From NCBI GenBank assembly GCA_030263455.1, contig SZOZ01000012.1:1-64000 (forward strand): DNA of 64,000 nt, given 5' to 3'. Source of the DNA: Synechococcales cyanobacterium CNB (GTDB taxonomy: Bacteria; Planctomycetota; Phycisphaerae; Phycisphaerales; UBA1924). The notes beneath the pieces were generated by a model that had not been told where the DNA came from, ran no database searches, and saw only the letters and a list, made by a program, of their open reading frames with translations. The translations under genes were made by a program, and so were the position numbers. This document shows positions 1-12,092 of the stretch, piece after piece. The number at the start of each line of letters is the position of its first letter. Position 1 is the first letter of the stretch.

Positions 1-1075
1 GCCCGCGAGCAACCCGCAACTTGGACCTGCCGTTCCCAACGGGGCCAGGGAGTGTAATCGATCCCAGCCCGCGAGCAACCCGCAACTCGCCGTCGGGAAC
101 GCTGCACGGGGGGTCCAGTGTAATCGATCCCAGCCCGCGAGCAACCCGCAACTCGGCGCCACGGTCATGCGGGACTCCCCCAAGTGTAATCGATCCCAGC
201 CCGCGAGCAACCCGCAACCGGAGGCCGGCACAACCTCGTAGGCGAACGAGTGTAATCGATCCCAGCCCGCGAGCAACCCGCAACTACCTCCATCGGTCGC
301 TTCCGACGTTCAGCAGTGTAATCGATCCCAGCCCGCGAGCAACCCGCAACTTCACCGCGCTTCGTCCGCGAGGCGGTCGAAGTGTAATCGATCCCAGCCC
401 GCGAGCAACCCGCAACTGCATCCGCTCCACTCGTGTTCGCCCTCAAAGTGTAATCGATCCCAGCCCGCGAGCAACCCGCAACTTGACGGCGCGGATGAAC
501 TGATCGCGCCTGAGTGTAATCGATCCCAGCCCGCGAGCAACCCGCAACTGACATGCAGTGCACGCGCGATCTGGAGGAGTGTAATCGATCCCAGCCCGCG
601 AGCAACCCGCAACTGACCAGTGAGCTCCATCTGTCGTCGCAGCAGTGTAATCGATCCCAGCCCGCGAGCAACCCGCAACTCAGGCGCTCTTCTAGCCTAG
701 CGAGTTTGAAGTGTAATCGATCCCAGCCCGCGAGCAACCCGCAACAGCGAGGAATGCGGCGAGCACCACCATCGCAGTGTAATCGATCCCAGCCCGCGAG
801 CAACCCGCAACATGATGGTGTCGTCCATGTTTGGCGGCAGAAGTGTAATCGATCCCAGCCCGCGAGCAACCCGCAACGATCGCAACCCGAGGCCGCAGTG
901 GTGGCGCAGTGTAATCGATCCCAGCCCGCGAGCAACCCGCAACAGAAGCCGCCGGCCTGGTTGCGATAAAACAAGTGTAATCGATCCCAGCCCGCGAGCA
1001 ACCCGCAACTGCCGACGCTGCTTCAGATGCGGGTGCTCAAGTGTAATCGATCCCAGCCCGCGAGCAACCCGCAAC
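1..1075 (-). CRISPR. CRISPR array, 36-bp repeat, probably type II-C (left end cut off)
   Basis: There are 16 full identical 36-bp repeats starting at 51, 117, 183, 249, 315, 381, 447, 513, 578, 644, 710, 776, 842, 908, 974 and 1040. A 20-bp partial repeat sits at the window edge. The 16 spacers are 30 bp, except 549-577, which is 29 bp. On the minus strand each repeat starts GTTGCGGG and ends ATTACACT. The 36/30 architecture, the GTTG start and the TACACT end resemble type II-C (Cas9) repeats, so I infer that crRNA is read from the minus strand. Each minus-strand repeat contains TTGCTC, 16 bp, then TACACT, a promoter-like arrangement as in Neisseria II-C repeats. No cas gene lies in the window; the effector would be beyond the left edge. 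The array itself is certain; type and orientation are inference. Confidence 0.95.
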
Positions 1076-1599
1076 GCGTGTCAACGGCGTGACGTCCATC
1101 ATCGAGCAGGCGCGAGCCGGCCAATCGGGAACTCGCGCTGGTGACGATGTGGAAGAGAAAGGGCGGCCCCCGGGGACGAACCGGTGCCCCGCCCGAAGGC
1201 GGTCCCCAGTTCTTACGTCCGGAACGACCCCCGGGTGGCCGGGAGATTCTTTCGCCCGCACCCGGCTCCTTCAAGCCGGTCAGCCGCATGACGCGCCGCG
1301 AGGCGGAACCCTTCCGCACGATGCGGGGAGGTCTCGTGGTCGCACTTCGCCGACACGCCCGCCCCGCCGCGGAAGGGGGGTCACGCTGACGGCGGGCGGC
1401 GCGCGCTTCGTGCTCGAACGTGCGCTTCGTGCCCTGTTTGCGTCCGCGCGTTCCTTGCGCTCCGGGTCCGATCATCCTGCCCGCACCTCCACACCCTTCG
1501 GCAACCCGGTCGTCCCGTGCCCTCCGGCCGCCCCGGCCACGTCCGACGCGGTTCTCAGGGGCAAAAAGCCCCATTTCGGGCTTTGGAAGGCGTCGCGGC

Positions 1600-1767
1600 A
1601 ACTCCTGACCTTCGAACATGAACTCCTGATCTTCGAACCTGAACTCCTCAGGTTCGAACCTGAGCTCCTGATCTTCGAACCTGAACTCCTCAGGTTCGAA
1701 CCTGAGCTCCTGATCTTCGAACCTGAACTCCTCAGGTTCGAACCTGAACTCCTGATCTTCGAACATG
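1600..1767. repeat. Tandem repeat, eight 21-bp units alternating in a 42-bp pattern
   Basis: Eight consecutive 21-bp units begin at 1600, 1621, 1642, 1663, 1684, 1705, 1726 and 1747, each starting AACTCCT or AGCTCCT and containing TTCGAA. Two variants alternate, giving a 42-bp higher-order period. The variant at 1642, 1684 and 1726 carries CAGGTTCGAACCTG, a perfect 14-bp palindrome. A degenerate ninth unit follows at 1768-1788. Because 21 is a multiple of three, all frames through the array translate as heptad repeats, but no flanking coding sequence supports a protein. Confidence 0.95.
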
Positions 1768-1906
1768 AACTCCTCGGAAGGCGTGCCGAACTCCTCATCA
1801 CGGCCCCCGGACGCCTCGGATGGCGCCCCGGGAACCCCGCCTTCGCCCGGTAACTCCGCGCCGCGCGACGCGCAACTCCCGCCGAGCGTCCGGGAACAGG
1901 CGGGGG

Positions 1907-2046
1907 ATGCAGAGGGCAAAGAGCGGGTGGCAACGCGCAAAGGGCAGAGCGCGAAGAGGGAGGGCGTCCGGTCCTCCGGACCCTCTTCCGTTCCCCTCCG
2001 CGCCCTCCGCGTTCAGTTCCACCAGCGTTCGTCGCGCCCTCTGCGT
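1907..2046. repeat. Imperfect ~140-bp inverted repeat (MITE/REP-like)
   Basis: The left arm starts at about 1909 with GCAGAGGGC and the right arm ends at about 2044 with GCCCTCTGC. Between them, matching blocks occur in the same order on the reverse complement: GGTGG, AACGCG, GGGC and GAAGAGG. The centre is a tight hairpin, GTCCGG-TCCT-CCGGAC, at 1966-1981. The right arm carries the CTCCGCGCCCTCCGCGTTCA type of sequence that I associate with dispersed repeats in planctomycete and other environmental genomes (from memory, not checked). I see no transposase. Confidence 0.6.
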
Positions 2047-2062
2047 TCAACCCGTCTCACGC

Positions 2063-3835
2063 TCAGGCGGGCGGCGCGGCCTCCGCGCCCGTCAGTTCCC
2101 GCGCCCGACCGAGCGCGCCGTCGATGTGGCTGAACATGTTCTCCAGCCCGAACACCCGGTCCAGCCCCGCACGCACGATCGCGTTCAGCGGCTGCGCGTG
2201 CACGCCCGAGAGCACCAGCGTCGTCCCCTGCCGGCGGCACTTGTGGTGGAACTCCTCCAGCGCGTGCAGGCCCGTCGCGTCGATCGCGGGAACCTTGCGC
2301 ATCCGGAGGATGAAGACCCTCGGCGGCCGCTCCAGCCCCTGCAGCGTGTCCTTCAGACGGTCCGCCACGCCGAAGAAGAACGGGCCGTTGATCTCGTAGA
2401 CCTCCACCCCGGGCGGCACGACCCGCTTGTCGATCGAGTCGGGGTCGTCAACGGGCTTGTCGCCGTTGGCGTCGGAAAGCTCGCGCGTGATCGCCGCCAC
2501 GTTCGAGACGTCCGCCATCCGCTTCATGAAGAGCATCGCCGCCAGCACCATCCCCACGCCGACCGCGATCGTCAGGTCCGTGAAGACCGTCAGCCCGAAC
2601 GTCGTCAGCAGCACCACCACGTCGCTGCGCGGGGCCGTGAGCAGCGAACGGAAGCGGTCGATCTCGCTCATGTTCCACGCCACCACCAGCAGCACCGCCG
2701 AGAGCGTCGGCAGCGGCACCAGCTTCGCCAGCGGCGCGGCCGCCAGCATCACCCCCAGCAGCGTCAGCGCGTGCACCATCCCCGCCAGCGGCGTCCGGCC
2801 CCCGGACTTGATGTTCGTGACCGTGCGCGCGATCGCCCCCGTCGCCGGAAGCCCCCAGAAGCACGCCGACGCGACGTTCGCCGCGCCCGTCGCCACCAGC
2901 TCGCAGTCGGACTTGTGCCGGTAGCCCGTCATCCCGTCCGCCACCACCGCCGAGAGCAGGCTCTCGATCCCCGCGAGGATCGCGATCGTCGTCGCGGCGG
3001 GGATCAGCTCGCGGATCAGCTCCGGGCTGAACGCCGGCAGGTGCGGCCGCGGCAGCGTGCCCGGGATGCCCCCGAACCGCGAGCCGACCGTCTGCACCGC
3101 GCCGCCCGACGAGGCGTCGAGCTTCAGCAGCCAGACCGCCAGCGAGGCCAGCACGACGGCCACGATCGGGCCGGGGATGCGCGGGAGCCAGCGGCGGAAC
3201 GCGAGGATCACCGCGAGCGACGCCACGCCGACGATCAGCGTCGGCCAGTTCAGCGTGTCGAGACTGGCGGCGAGCGTCTGCACCTTGGGCACGAAGTCGG
3301 CCGGGAGCGAAACGGGCAGGCCATCGATGTCGTGCGGCGTCAGACCCAGGAAGTCCTTCACCTGCGAGGTGGCGATGATGACCGCGATCCCCGCCGTGAA
3401 GCCGGTGACCACGGGATACGGGATGAACTTGATCATCGCCCCGAAGCGCGCGAAGCCCATGACCGCCGTGATGACCCCCGCCATGAGCGTCGCGGTGGCG
3501 AGGCCCGCGTAGCCGTGCTGGTCGGCGATGCCGTAGACGATCACGATGAACGCGCCCGTCGGCCCGCCGATCTGCACGCGGCTGCCGCCGAGCGCGGAGA
3601 TCAGGAACCCGGCGACGACGGCGGTAAAGAGGCCCATCGCGGGCGGCGTGAGCCACGGATGAATCGCGGCCAGTTCCGCCGCGACGTGCTCGGGGATCGA
3701 CGCGATCCCGAACGCCATCGCCAGCGGCAGCGCGACGATGCCGACGGTCAGCCCGGCCGCGAGATCGCCCGCGAGCAGGCGCGCCGTATAGCCCTCGCGG
3801 AGACAGACGATCGACTTGGGAAGGAACCGCGGCAC
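2063..3835 (-). CDS. SulP family anion transporter with STAS domain
   Basis: This is a 590-residue inner-membrane transporter of the SulP (SLC26) family, which moves sulfate, bicarbonate or related anions coupled to H+ or Na+. The N-terminus has the typical SulP core, with [13 protein letters not shown] leading into [11 protein letters not shown] at about residues 12-40, followed by many hydrophobic segments. The C-terminal ~130 residues form a STAS domain with the typical [12 protein letters not shown] stretch. The frame stays open far upstream, antisense to carB, so I chose the GTG at 3835, which gives the family's usual start ([11 protein letters not shown]) and length. It is divergent from carB with a 213-bp shared upstream region. 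The substrate cannot be read from the sequence. Confidence 0.88.
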   Translation of the reverse strand: MPRFLPKSIVCLREGYTARLLAGDLAAGLTVGIVALPLAMAFGIASIPEHVAAELAAIHPWLTPPAMGLFTAVVAGFLISALGGSRVQIGGPTGAFIVIVYGIADQHGYAGLATATLMAGVITAVMGFARFGAMIKFIPYPVVTGFTAGIAVIIATSQVKDFLGLTPHDIDGLPVSLPADFVPKVQTLAASLDTLNWPTLIVGVASLAVILAFRRWLPRIPGPIVAVVLASLAVWLLKLDASSGGAVQTVGSRFGGIPGTLPRPHLPAFSPELIRELIPAATTIAILAGIESLLSAVVADGMTGYRHKSDCELVATGAANVASACFWGLPATGAIARTVTNIKSGGRTPLAGMVHALTLLGVMLAAAPLAKLVPLPTLSAVLLVVAWNMSEIDRFRSLLTAPRSDVVVLLTTFGLTVFTDLTIAVGVGMVLAAMLFMKRMADVSNVAAITRELSDANGDKPVDDPDSIDKRVVPPGVEVYEINGPFFFGVADRLKDTLQGLERPPRVFILRMRKVPAIDATGLHALEEFHHKCRRQGTTLVLSGVHAQPLNAIVRAGLDRVFGLENMFSHIDGALGRARELTGAEAAPPA

Positions 3836-4048
3836 GCGATGCCCCGGCCGACGGAGGACGATCCCCACGCCGGCGGACGAGCCGAACTGTACCCGGCAGG
3901 CTCGGTTCGGCAAGCCCGCCGCCGCTTTGCCAGCGGGCGACGGATCGCTTACGCTTCCTCGCAGAGGCAGCCCGAACCCCAGCGCGAAGCGCGAACGGAG
4001 CAGCCCGGCGGCCGGGCCGGGGTCGCGGCGCAGCCACGGCGGAGAGCG

Positions 4049-7612
<3,564 letters not shown>

Positions 7613-7627
7613 CCCGCTCTGACTCGC

Positions 7628-8635
7628 TCAGTTCTTCTGGCCGGTGTTCACTTCCTCGCCGCCGTAGTCGACGCCCCCGATGCCTCCCCGCGTCCAGCGA
7701 TAGTGCCCGATGACCCAGTCGCCCAGCGGACCGTTCCCCTTGGCGGGCGGCTCGAAGCCGAGAATCTTGGGGTTGTAGTAGTACGTCGTCGGGTGCTTGG
7801 ACTTCGGCGCCATGGGGTTGCCGCCCCGGTTGGTGTCGGCGGTCGCCAGCGCCCGCACGGAAGAGTCGAAGAACAGGAGGTTCGCCTTCGCGTCGGGGTA
7901 GGCGTGGTAGAGGTCACGCTTGCCGTTGTGGCGATCGTGGAACTCGATCACGTGCACCTTCGCGGCCGGGAACGCAACTTCATGCAGGTACCGGCGGCCG
8001 AGTTCCGCGTTTCCGACGTAGAACAGGTTGTGGTCCATGCCGTACTGGCTCACGGTCTCCTTGCCCTTCGCGTTGGAGTCCCACGACCACGACGCGGGCA
8101 CCCACTGGTACGACGAGCTGTACGGCCACATTTTACGGAACGCTTCGGAGCCGGGCGGGAATGAGGACTCGTTGAACGGATCGTTCTGCCAGGCGATCAA
8201 CCCCTTATCCTCGGGGCAGGCCGCGATGCGTTCGGGCATCTGCGACGACATGTAGTCCATGATGACAAGGTGCGTGAAGCGCCGGTGCGGGAGACGGTCG
8301 GTCAGTTTCGGGATGTCCTCCCGGTGCGCCCGCCGCCGGAGGATGTCCACAGCCTGGTTCATCGCGGCCTGCACGTCGTTGCCGGCGGTGCGCAGGTCGG
8401 CCCATTCGCTCGGGCATTCCGTCCGCGTCCACGAGTATGTGCCGATGCGGTTCTGGAAGTCCACGCTGTATGTCGCGCACCCTACGCCGAACTGCTTCAT
8501 GTTCGAGCCGCACAGGGCCCCGCGCGCCGCCCTCCGTGCCTGACCCAGCGCGGGGAGCAGGATGCCGATCAGCAGCGCGATGATCGCGATCACCACGAGC
8601 AGCTCGATGAGCGTAAAGCCGGTTCGCCTGTTCAT
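7628..8635 (-). CDS. Prepilin-type N-terminal cleavage/methylation protein (pseudopilin-like)
   Basis: This 335-residue protein has a class III prepilin leader, MNRRTG followed by [18 protein letters not shown], so it should be cut by a prepilin peptidase after Gly6 and N-methylated. The hydrophobic helix runs into [13 protein letters not shown], the standard planctomycete pseudopilin continuation. The large C-terminal part is unique globular sequence with Cys pairs and near-terminal glycine-rich segments. The ATG at 8635 has AAGGGA upstream and puts the cleavage site after six residues; an in-frame start 24 codons earlier is less likely. It converges on carB with a 15-bp gap. The family is abundant in planctomycetes and its function is largely unknown. 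Confidence 0.88.
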   Translation of the reverse strand: MNRRTGFTLIELLVVIAIIALLIGILLPALGQARRAARGALCGSNMKQFGVGCATYSVDFQNRIGTYSWTRTECPSEWADLRTAGNDVQAAMNQAVDILRRRAHREDIPKLTDRLPHRRFTHLVIMDYMSSQMPERIAACPEDKGLIAWQNDPFNESSFPPGSEAFRKMWPYSSSYQWVPASWSWDSNAKGKETVSQYGMDHNLFYVGNAELGRRYLHEVAFPAAKVHVIEFHDRHNGKRDLYHAYPDAKANLLFFDSSVRALATADTNRGGNPMAPKSKHPTTYYYNPKILGFEPPAKGNGPLGDWVIGHYRWTRGGIGGVDYGGEEVNTGQKN

Positions 8636-8700
8636 TGCGGCTCCCTTCTTTTCAGGCACGGTCATTGTGGCAGGTCTTCCCCCGGATCGCAAGCCCCGGG

Positions 8701-9792
8701 TCACCATTCGTCGGGTGTATCGCCTGCCGCAGCGTCAAGAATGGCCCTGTAGCCCCCGAGGAAGGCCTCACCGGCTGCGCCCCTGAGCAGCAACGCGACG
8801 ACCACCGCCGAACCCGCTGCTGTGCCCGGATTCAGCATTCCGAGCATCCAAAGACCCGACCCGAACGCCACCATCGTGAGCGAGGCGCCGCGCCCCTGCG
8901 ATTCCATGTACCGGCGCGCGGATCCCAAGCCCGATCCGGCTCGCCCCAGCGTGAGCCATCCCAAGCCGGCTCCCATCGCCGCCAGGTCGTCGCTCACGAG
9001 CAGCACAGCGAGAACAAACGCAACCGGTTGCCACCCCGACGTGAGCGAGGCCGGGTCGAGCAGTGAAGCCAGCCGGGCCGCGCATCCTGCCATCAGCGCC
9101 AGGAGCAGGCCTCGGAGAATCCCCCGACCGCGTGCGGAAAGCGGAGCCAGGCGCGACGCGATCGTGCCCGCTGTATACGCCCCCGCCAGCACGAGCAGCA
9201 CCCAGACCCGATCCGGCGGGGCGAGCGCGGCGATCAGCCCGAACGGAAGGAGAAGCGAGCATCCGAGAAAGAGCCGCGCATCGGTCGAGCGGCCGATCGG
9301 TCGGATGCGGCGCAGCGTTACGTGGGTGAACGCGCTCCCCGATCCAAAGGCCGCGCCGAACGCGAGTCCGGTCAACCGGTCGAGGTCGAAGAGCCAGCCC
9401 AGAAGAATCGCAACGGGCAGCGCGGTCATGGCGAGCGAAAGGAATGCCGCGCCAAGGGCGGTCAGCAGATCGTGTGGGCCGGCTTGCTGCCCCGCGGAGG
9501 ATGGACGGCGGCCCGCCCAGCCCGCGGCGAAGATCGCAATCGATAGAATCGCCACAATGCCCGGAGTCGCCGGTTCTGCTTGACTGAAGACGCGCCCCCA
9601 CAGATCCGGCGCGAGACGACCCGCGATCCCCGGCCCGAGCAGAACACCGGCGATCGAGCCGGTCGCGATCGAACGCAGGGCGCCACTCCGCCCCGCGCCT
9701 GCGAGCCGAAGAAGCAACGCAAGAAAGGCCGGGACGCCGATAAGCAGCCCGAGTCGAGCCGCGAACATCAGCAGGGCATGGCCGTCCTGCAT
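8701..9792 (-). CDS. Polytopic membrane protein, divergent CPA2/Kef-type exchanger-like
   Basis: This 363-residue protein is almost entirely hydrophobic, with about ten to eleven predicted membrane segments. [20 protein letters not shown] at about residues 46-65 resembles the GxLLGP signature of monovalent cation/proton antiporters (CPA2, Kef type), and [18 protein letters not shown] sits where CPA2 proteins carry their SSTA-like unwound helix. The acidic pair that normally follows is not evident; the matching segment reads [15 protein letters not shown] pair occurs later, in [13 protein letters not shown] 9792 was chosen because the helix pattern begins there. It is divergent from gnd, with 50 bp between starts. 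The exchanger assignment is tentative. Confidence 0.6.
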   Translation of the reverse strand: MQDGHALLMFAARLGLLIGVPAFLALLLRLAGAGRSGALRSIATGSIAGVLLGPGIAGRLAPDLWGRVFSQAEPATPGIVAILSIAIFAAGWAGRRPSSAGQQAGPHDLLTALGAAFLSLAMTALPVAILLGWLFDLDRLTGLAFGAAFGSGSAFTHVTLRRIRPIGRSTDARLFLGCSLLLPFGLIAALAPPDRVWVLLVLAGAYTAGTIASRLAPLSARGRGILRGLLLALMAGCAARLASLLDPASLTSGWQPVAFVLAVLLVSDDLAAMGAGLGWLTLGRAGSGLGSARRYMESQGRGASLTMVAFGSGLWMLGMLNPGTAAGSAVVVALLLRGAAGEAFLGGYRAILDAAAGDTPDEW

Positions 9793-9842
9793 AGCGTCGC
9801 ACTGTAGCGGTTGGCGGGGGCGGCCCCGCCGGGAAGGGTGGC

Positions 9843-11399
9843 ATGGCCGCGGGTGAGCGCAGAAGTTCTGACAACGCGGACATCGGCGTGGTCGGTCTGG
9901 CCGTGATGGGGCGGAACCTCGCCCTGAACATGGCCGACCACGGATTCCGCGTCGCCCTGCACAACCGCTCCCCTGAGCCGGTCCGGCAACTCCTGGCGGA
10001 CTCACCCCCAGGCTCGTTCGGCCGGGGGTGGCGCGGACGCGGGCCGGGTTGCTTCCTTCCCGCGTTCGACATGACCGAGTTCGTCGCATCCCTCCGCAAG
10101 CCCCGCGTCGTGCTGCTGATGGTCAAGGCGGGTTCCGCGACCGATGCCGTGATCGAACAGATCGCCCCGTTGCTCGAAAACGGCGACGTGCTGGTCGACG
10201 GCGGGAACGCGCACTGGGACGACACGGCGCGACGCGGAACAGCGCTGAGAGACCGCGGCATCCGCTTCGTCGGCTCCGGCGTGTCGGGGGGGGAGGTCGG
10301 TGCGCGATTCGGCCCGAGCCTCATGGCCGGTTGCGACACCGACGCCTGGCACGCCCTCGAACCGATCTGGACCGCGATCGCGGCGAAGGTGGACGCACGC
10401 ACCGGCAGGCCGATCGAGGGGGGTTCACCGGGCAGGCCGGCCGACGCCCCGAACGCCGAGGCCTGCGCGGCCAGGGTCGGCCCCGGCGCGTCAGGGCACT
10501 TCGTCAAGATGGTCCACAACGGCATCGAGTACGCCGACATGCAGTTGATCGCCGAGGCGTACGACCTTCTCCGTCGTGCGGCTGGACTCGAACCGCGCGA
10601 GATCGCGGCGGTCTTCGCAGAGTGGAACCGGGGCGTGCTGGACTCCTATCTCGTCGAGATCACGGCGGAGGTTCTCGCGCACAAGGATCGTTCCACGGGT
10701 CGCCCCTTCGTTGACGTTGTGCTCGACGCCGCCGGCCAGAAGGGCACCGGCCAGTGGACGAGCCAAGCCGCCCTGGACCTCGGCGTGCACGCGCCGACGA
10801 TCGCCGAAGCCGTCTTCGCCCGCACCATCAGCGCGGATACAGAAGCTCGGCGTGCTGCACGGGAGCGACTGCGCGGGCCGTCCGCTCCGAGGCAGCCCGA
10901 TCGGAGCGGGTTCATCGACGCGGTGGGCGATGCGCTCTACTGCTCGAAACTGTGCGCCTACGCGCAGGGCTTCACGGTTCTCGCGGCGGCGTCCGCGCGG
11001 TGGGACTGGGGCCTGGACTTCGCAACCATCGCACGCATCTGGCGGGGCGGGTGCATCATCCGCGCCCGACTGCTGCACGAGCTGGCGGCCGCGTTCGCCG
11101 AGGAACCGCGGCTGTCGAACGTCCTGCTCGCACGCCCATTCGCCGCAGCAACGGCGGAACGGCAGTCGGCGTGGCGCGAGGTCGTGGCGGCGGCCGCGAT
11201 CTCGGGCGTGCCGACCCCGGCGTTCTCGAGCGCGCTCGCATGGTACGACTCGCTCCGAGCCGACCGCCTTCCCGCCGCGCTCGTCCAGGCGCAGCGCGAC
11301 TTCTTCGGCGCACACGGCTACGAACGCATCGACCGCCCGCGCGGCGAATCGTACCACCTTGACTGGCCGCACCCCGACAGGCCGGAGGTGCGGACATGA
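9843..11399 (+). CDS. gnd: 6-phosphogluconate dehydrogenase, decarboxylating
   Basis: This enzyme converts 6-phosphogluconate and NADP+ to ribulose 5-phosphate, CO2 and NADPH in the oxidative pentose-phosphate pathway. The N-terminal Rossmann motif GLAVMGRNLALNMADHG is at about residues 18-34. The family signature GSGVSGGEVGARFGPSLMAG is at about 144-163. The catalytic Lys segment HFVKMVHNGIEYADMQ is near residue 219. The C-terminus FGAHGYERID is also typical. At 518 residues it is slightly long, with inserts near residue 55 and a Gly/Pro/Ala-rich loop of about 20 residues before the catalytic Lys. ATG 9843 follows AAGGG. The acetyltransferase gene overlaps its stop (ATGA). Confidence 0.95.
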   Translation: MAAGERRSSDNADIGVVGLAVMGRNLALNMADHGFRVALHNRSPEPVRQLLADSPPGSFGRGWRGRGPGCFLPAFDMTEFVASLRKPRVVLLMVKAGSATDAVIEQIAPLLENGDVLVDGGNAHWDDTARRGTALRDRGIRFVGSGVSGGEVGARFGPSLMAGCDTDAWHALEPIWTAIAAKVDARTGRPIEGGSPGRPADAPNAEACAARVGPGASGHFVKMVHNGIEYADMQLIAEAYDLLRRAAGLEPREIAAVFAEWNRGVLDSYLVEITAEVLAHKDRSTGRPFVDVVLDAAGQKGTGQWTSQAALDLGVHAPTIAEAVFARTISADTEARRAARERLRGPSAPRQPDRSGFIDAVGDALYCSKLCAYAQGFTVLAAASARWDWGLDFATIARIWRGGCIIRARLLHELAAAFAEEPRLSNVLLARPFAAATAERQSAWREVVAAAAISGVPTPAFSSALAWYDSLRADRLPAALVQAQRDFFGAHGYERIDRPRGESYHLDWPHPDRPEVRT

Positions 11400-12061
11400 G
11401 ACGGCGGCGCAGCGCGCAGCGGACGATCTCGGCACGCGACGCCATCGCGGACCTCGCGCCGTTGCGGCCGGTCATCGTCGAAAGCCGATCGCTCCTCCGA
11501 ACATCGCGGCTCACGCTGCGCCCGCTGCGCGAGAGTGACCGCGACGAATATCTGCGCGTCATCCGGGCGAGCCGGGACCATCTCGACCGCTTCAGCCCCC
11601 TGCACCGACCCGGTGAATCGGACGACGACCTCTTCCTCCGGCAACTCGAGCTGACCGAGGCCGGCGACCGCACCGGCACCGGCTGGCGACGTGTCGGCGT
11701 GCTCGACGACGGCCGCATCGCCGGCGTGTTCAATCTCAACGCCATCCGCCGCGGGCTTTGCCTCGAAGCGGACGCCAACTGGTGGATCGCCGCGGACTGC
11801 ATCCGCCGCGGCCTGGCGGTCGAGGGGGTGCGCGCCATGCTGGACTACGCCTTCCTCGACCTGCCGAAGGGACTCGGCCTGCACCGCGTCTTCGCGGGCA
11901 TCCAGCCCGAGAATGAGGCGAGCCTTCGCATGGCGGCGCGGCTCGGCTTCGTGCGCGTCGAGGGAGGGGTGTCGAGTTACCTCCACGCAGGGGGACGGTG
12001 GGAGCGCCACGACGTCTATGTCGCTGACGCGCTGGGGCAGGTGCGCGAGTCCTCTGAATAG
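11396..12061 (+). CDS. GNAT family N-acetyltransferase (RimJ/RimL-like)
   Basis: This 221-residue protein has the layout of RimJ/RimL-type acetyltransferases. It starts with LLRTSRLTLRPLRESDRDEY near residue 33. The acetyl-CoA loop region, ANWWIAADCIRRGLAVEGVR, is near residue 125. The terminal HRVFAGIQPENEASLRMAAR motif, followed by LGFVRVEG, is typical of the family. It likely acetylates a protein N-terminus, an amino sugar or a small amine; the substrate is not recognisable. The ATG overlaps the gnd stop in ATGA, so the two are translationally coupled. About 30 basic residues precede the domain, so a later start is possible but none has a better context. Confidence 0.85.
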   Translation: MRRRRSAQRTISARDAIADLAPLRPVIVESRSLLRTSRLTLRPLRESDRDEYLRVIRASRDHLDRFSPLHRPGESDDDLFLRQLELTEAGDRTGTGWRRVGVLDDGRIAGVFNLNAIRRGLCLEADANWWIAADCIRRGLAVEGVRAMLDYAFLDLPKGLGLHRVFAGIQPENEASLRMAARLGFVRVEGGVSSYLHAGGRWERHDVYVADALGQVRESSE

Positions 12062-12092
12062 GAACGTCGCCCTTTCGTGCCCATACGTCTGG

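Larger units (their letters stand above)
1076..2062. other. 987-bp gene-free, repeat-rich intergenic region
   Basis: I see no convincing gene here between the CRISPR array and the SulP gene. Reading frames stay open on both strands because of high GC and the 21-bp repeat period, but their translations are low-complexity Arg/Pro/Gly-rich and resemble no family. The flank next to the array (from 1076) is GC-rich and lacks an AT-rich leader. Two structured elements are listed separately: a tandem array at 1600-1767 and an imperfect inverted repeat at about 1907-2046. Confidence 0.7.

Noticed and set aside
21-1144. Several open frames of 100-300 codons inside the CRISPR array on both strands
   Set aside because: They arise from the 66-bp repeat-spacer period, a multiple of three, and translate only the repeat.
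1642-1746. GGTTCGAACC blocks resembling the tRNA T-arm
   Set aside because: They are simply the palindromic core of the tandem repeat; no acceptor or anticodon arm is present.
1089-1853. Open frame of 254 codons with heptad repeats (LLIFEPELLRFEP)
   Set aside because: Composition is that of random GC-rich DNA outside the 21-bp array, the opposite strand is equally open, and no start with ribosome binding site is evident.
1495-1940. Short matches to the CRISPR anti-repeat (for example GCAACGCGCAA near 1931) as tracrRNA
   Set aside because: Only about ten bases match, within the inverted-repeat element; no terminator or stem-loop set follows.
1820-4048. In-frame extension upstream of carB
   Set aside because: It is antisense to the SulP gene; ATG 4049 with its ribosome binding site gives the conserved CarB start.
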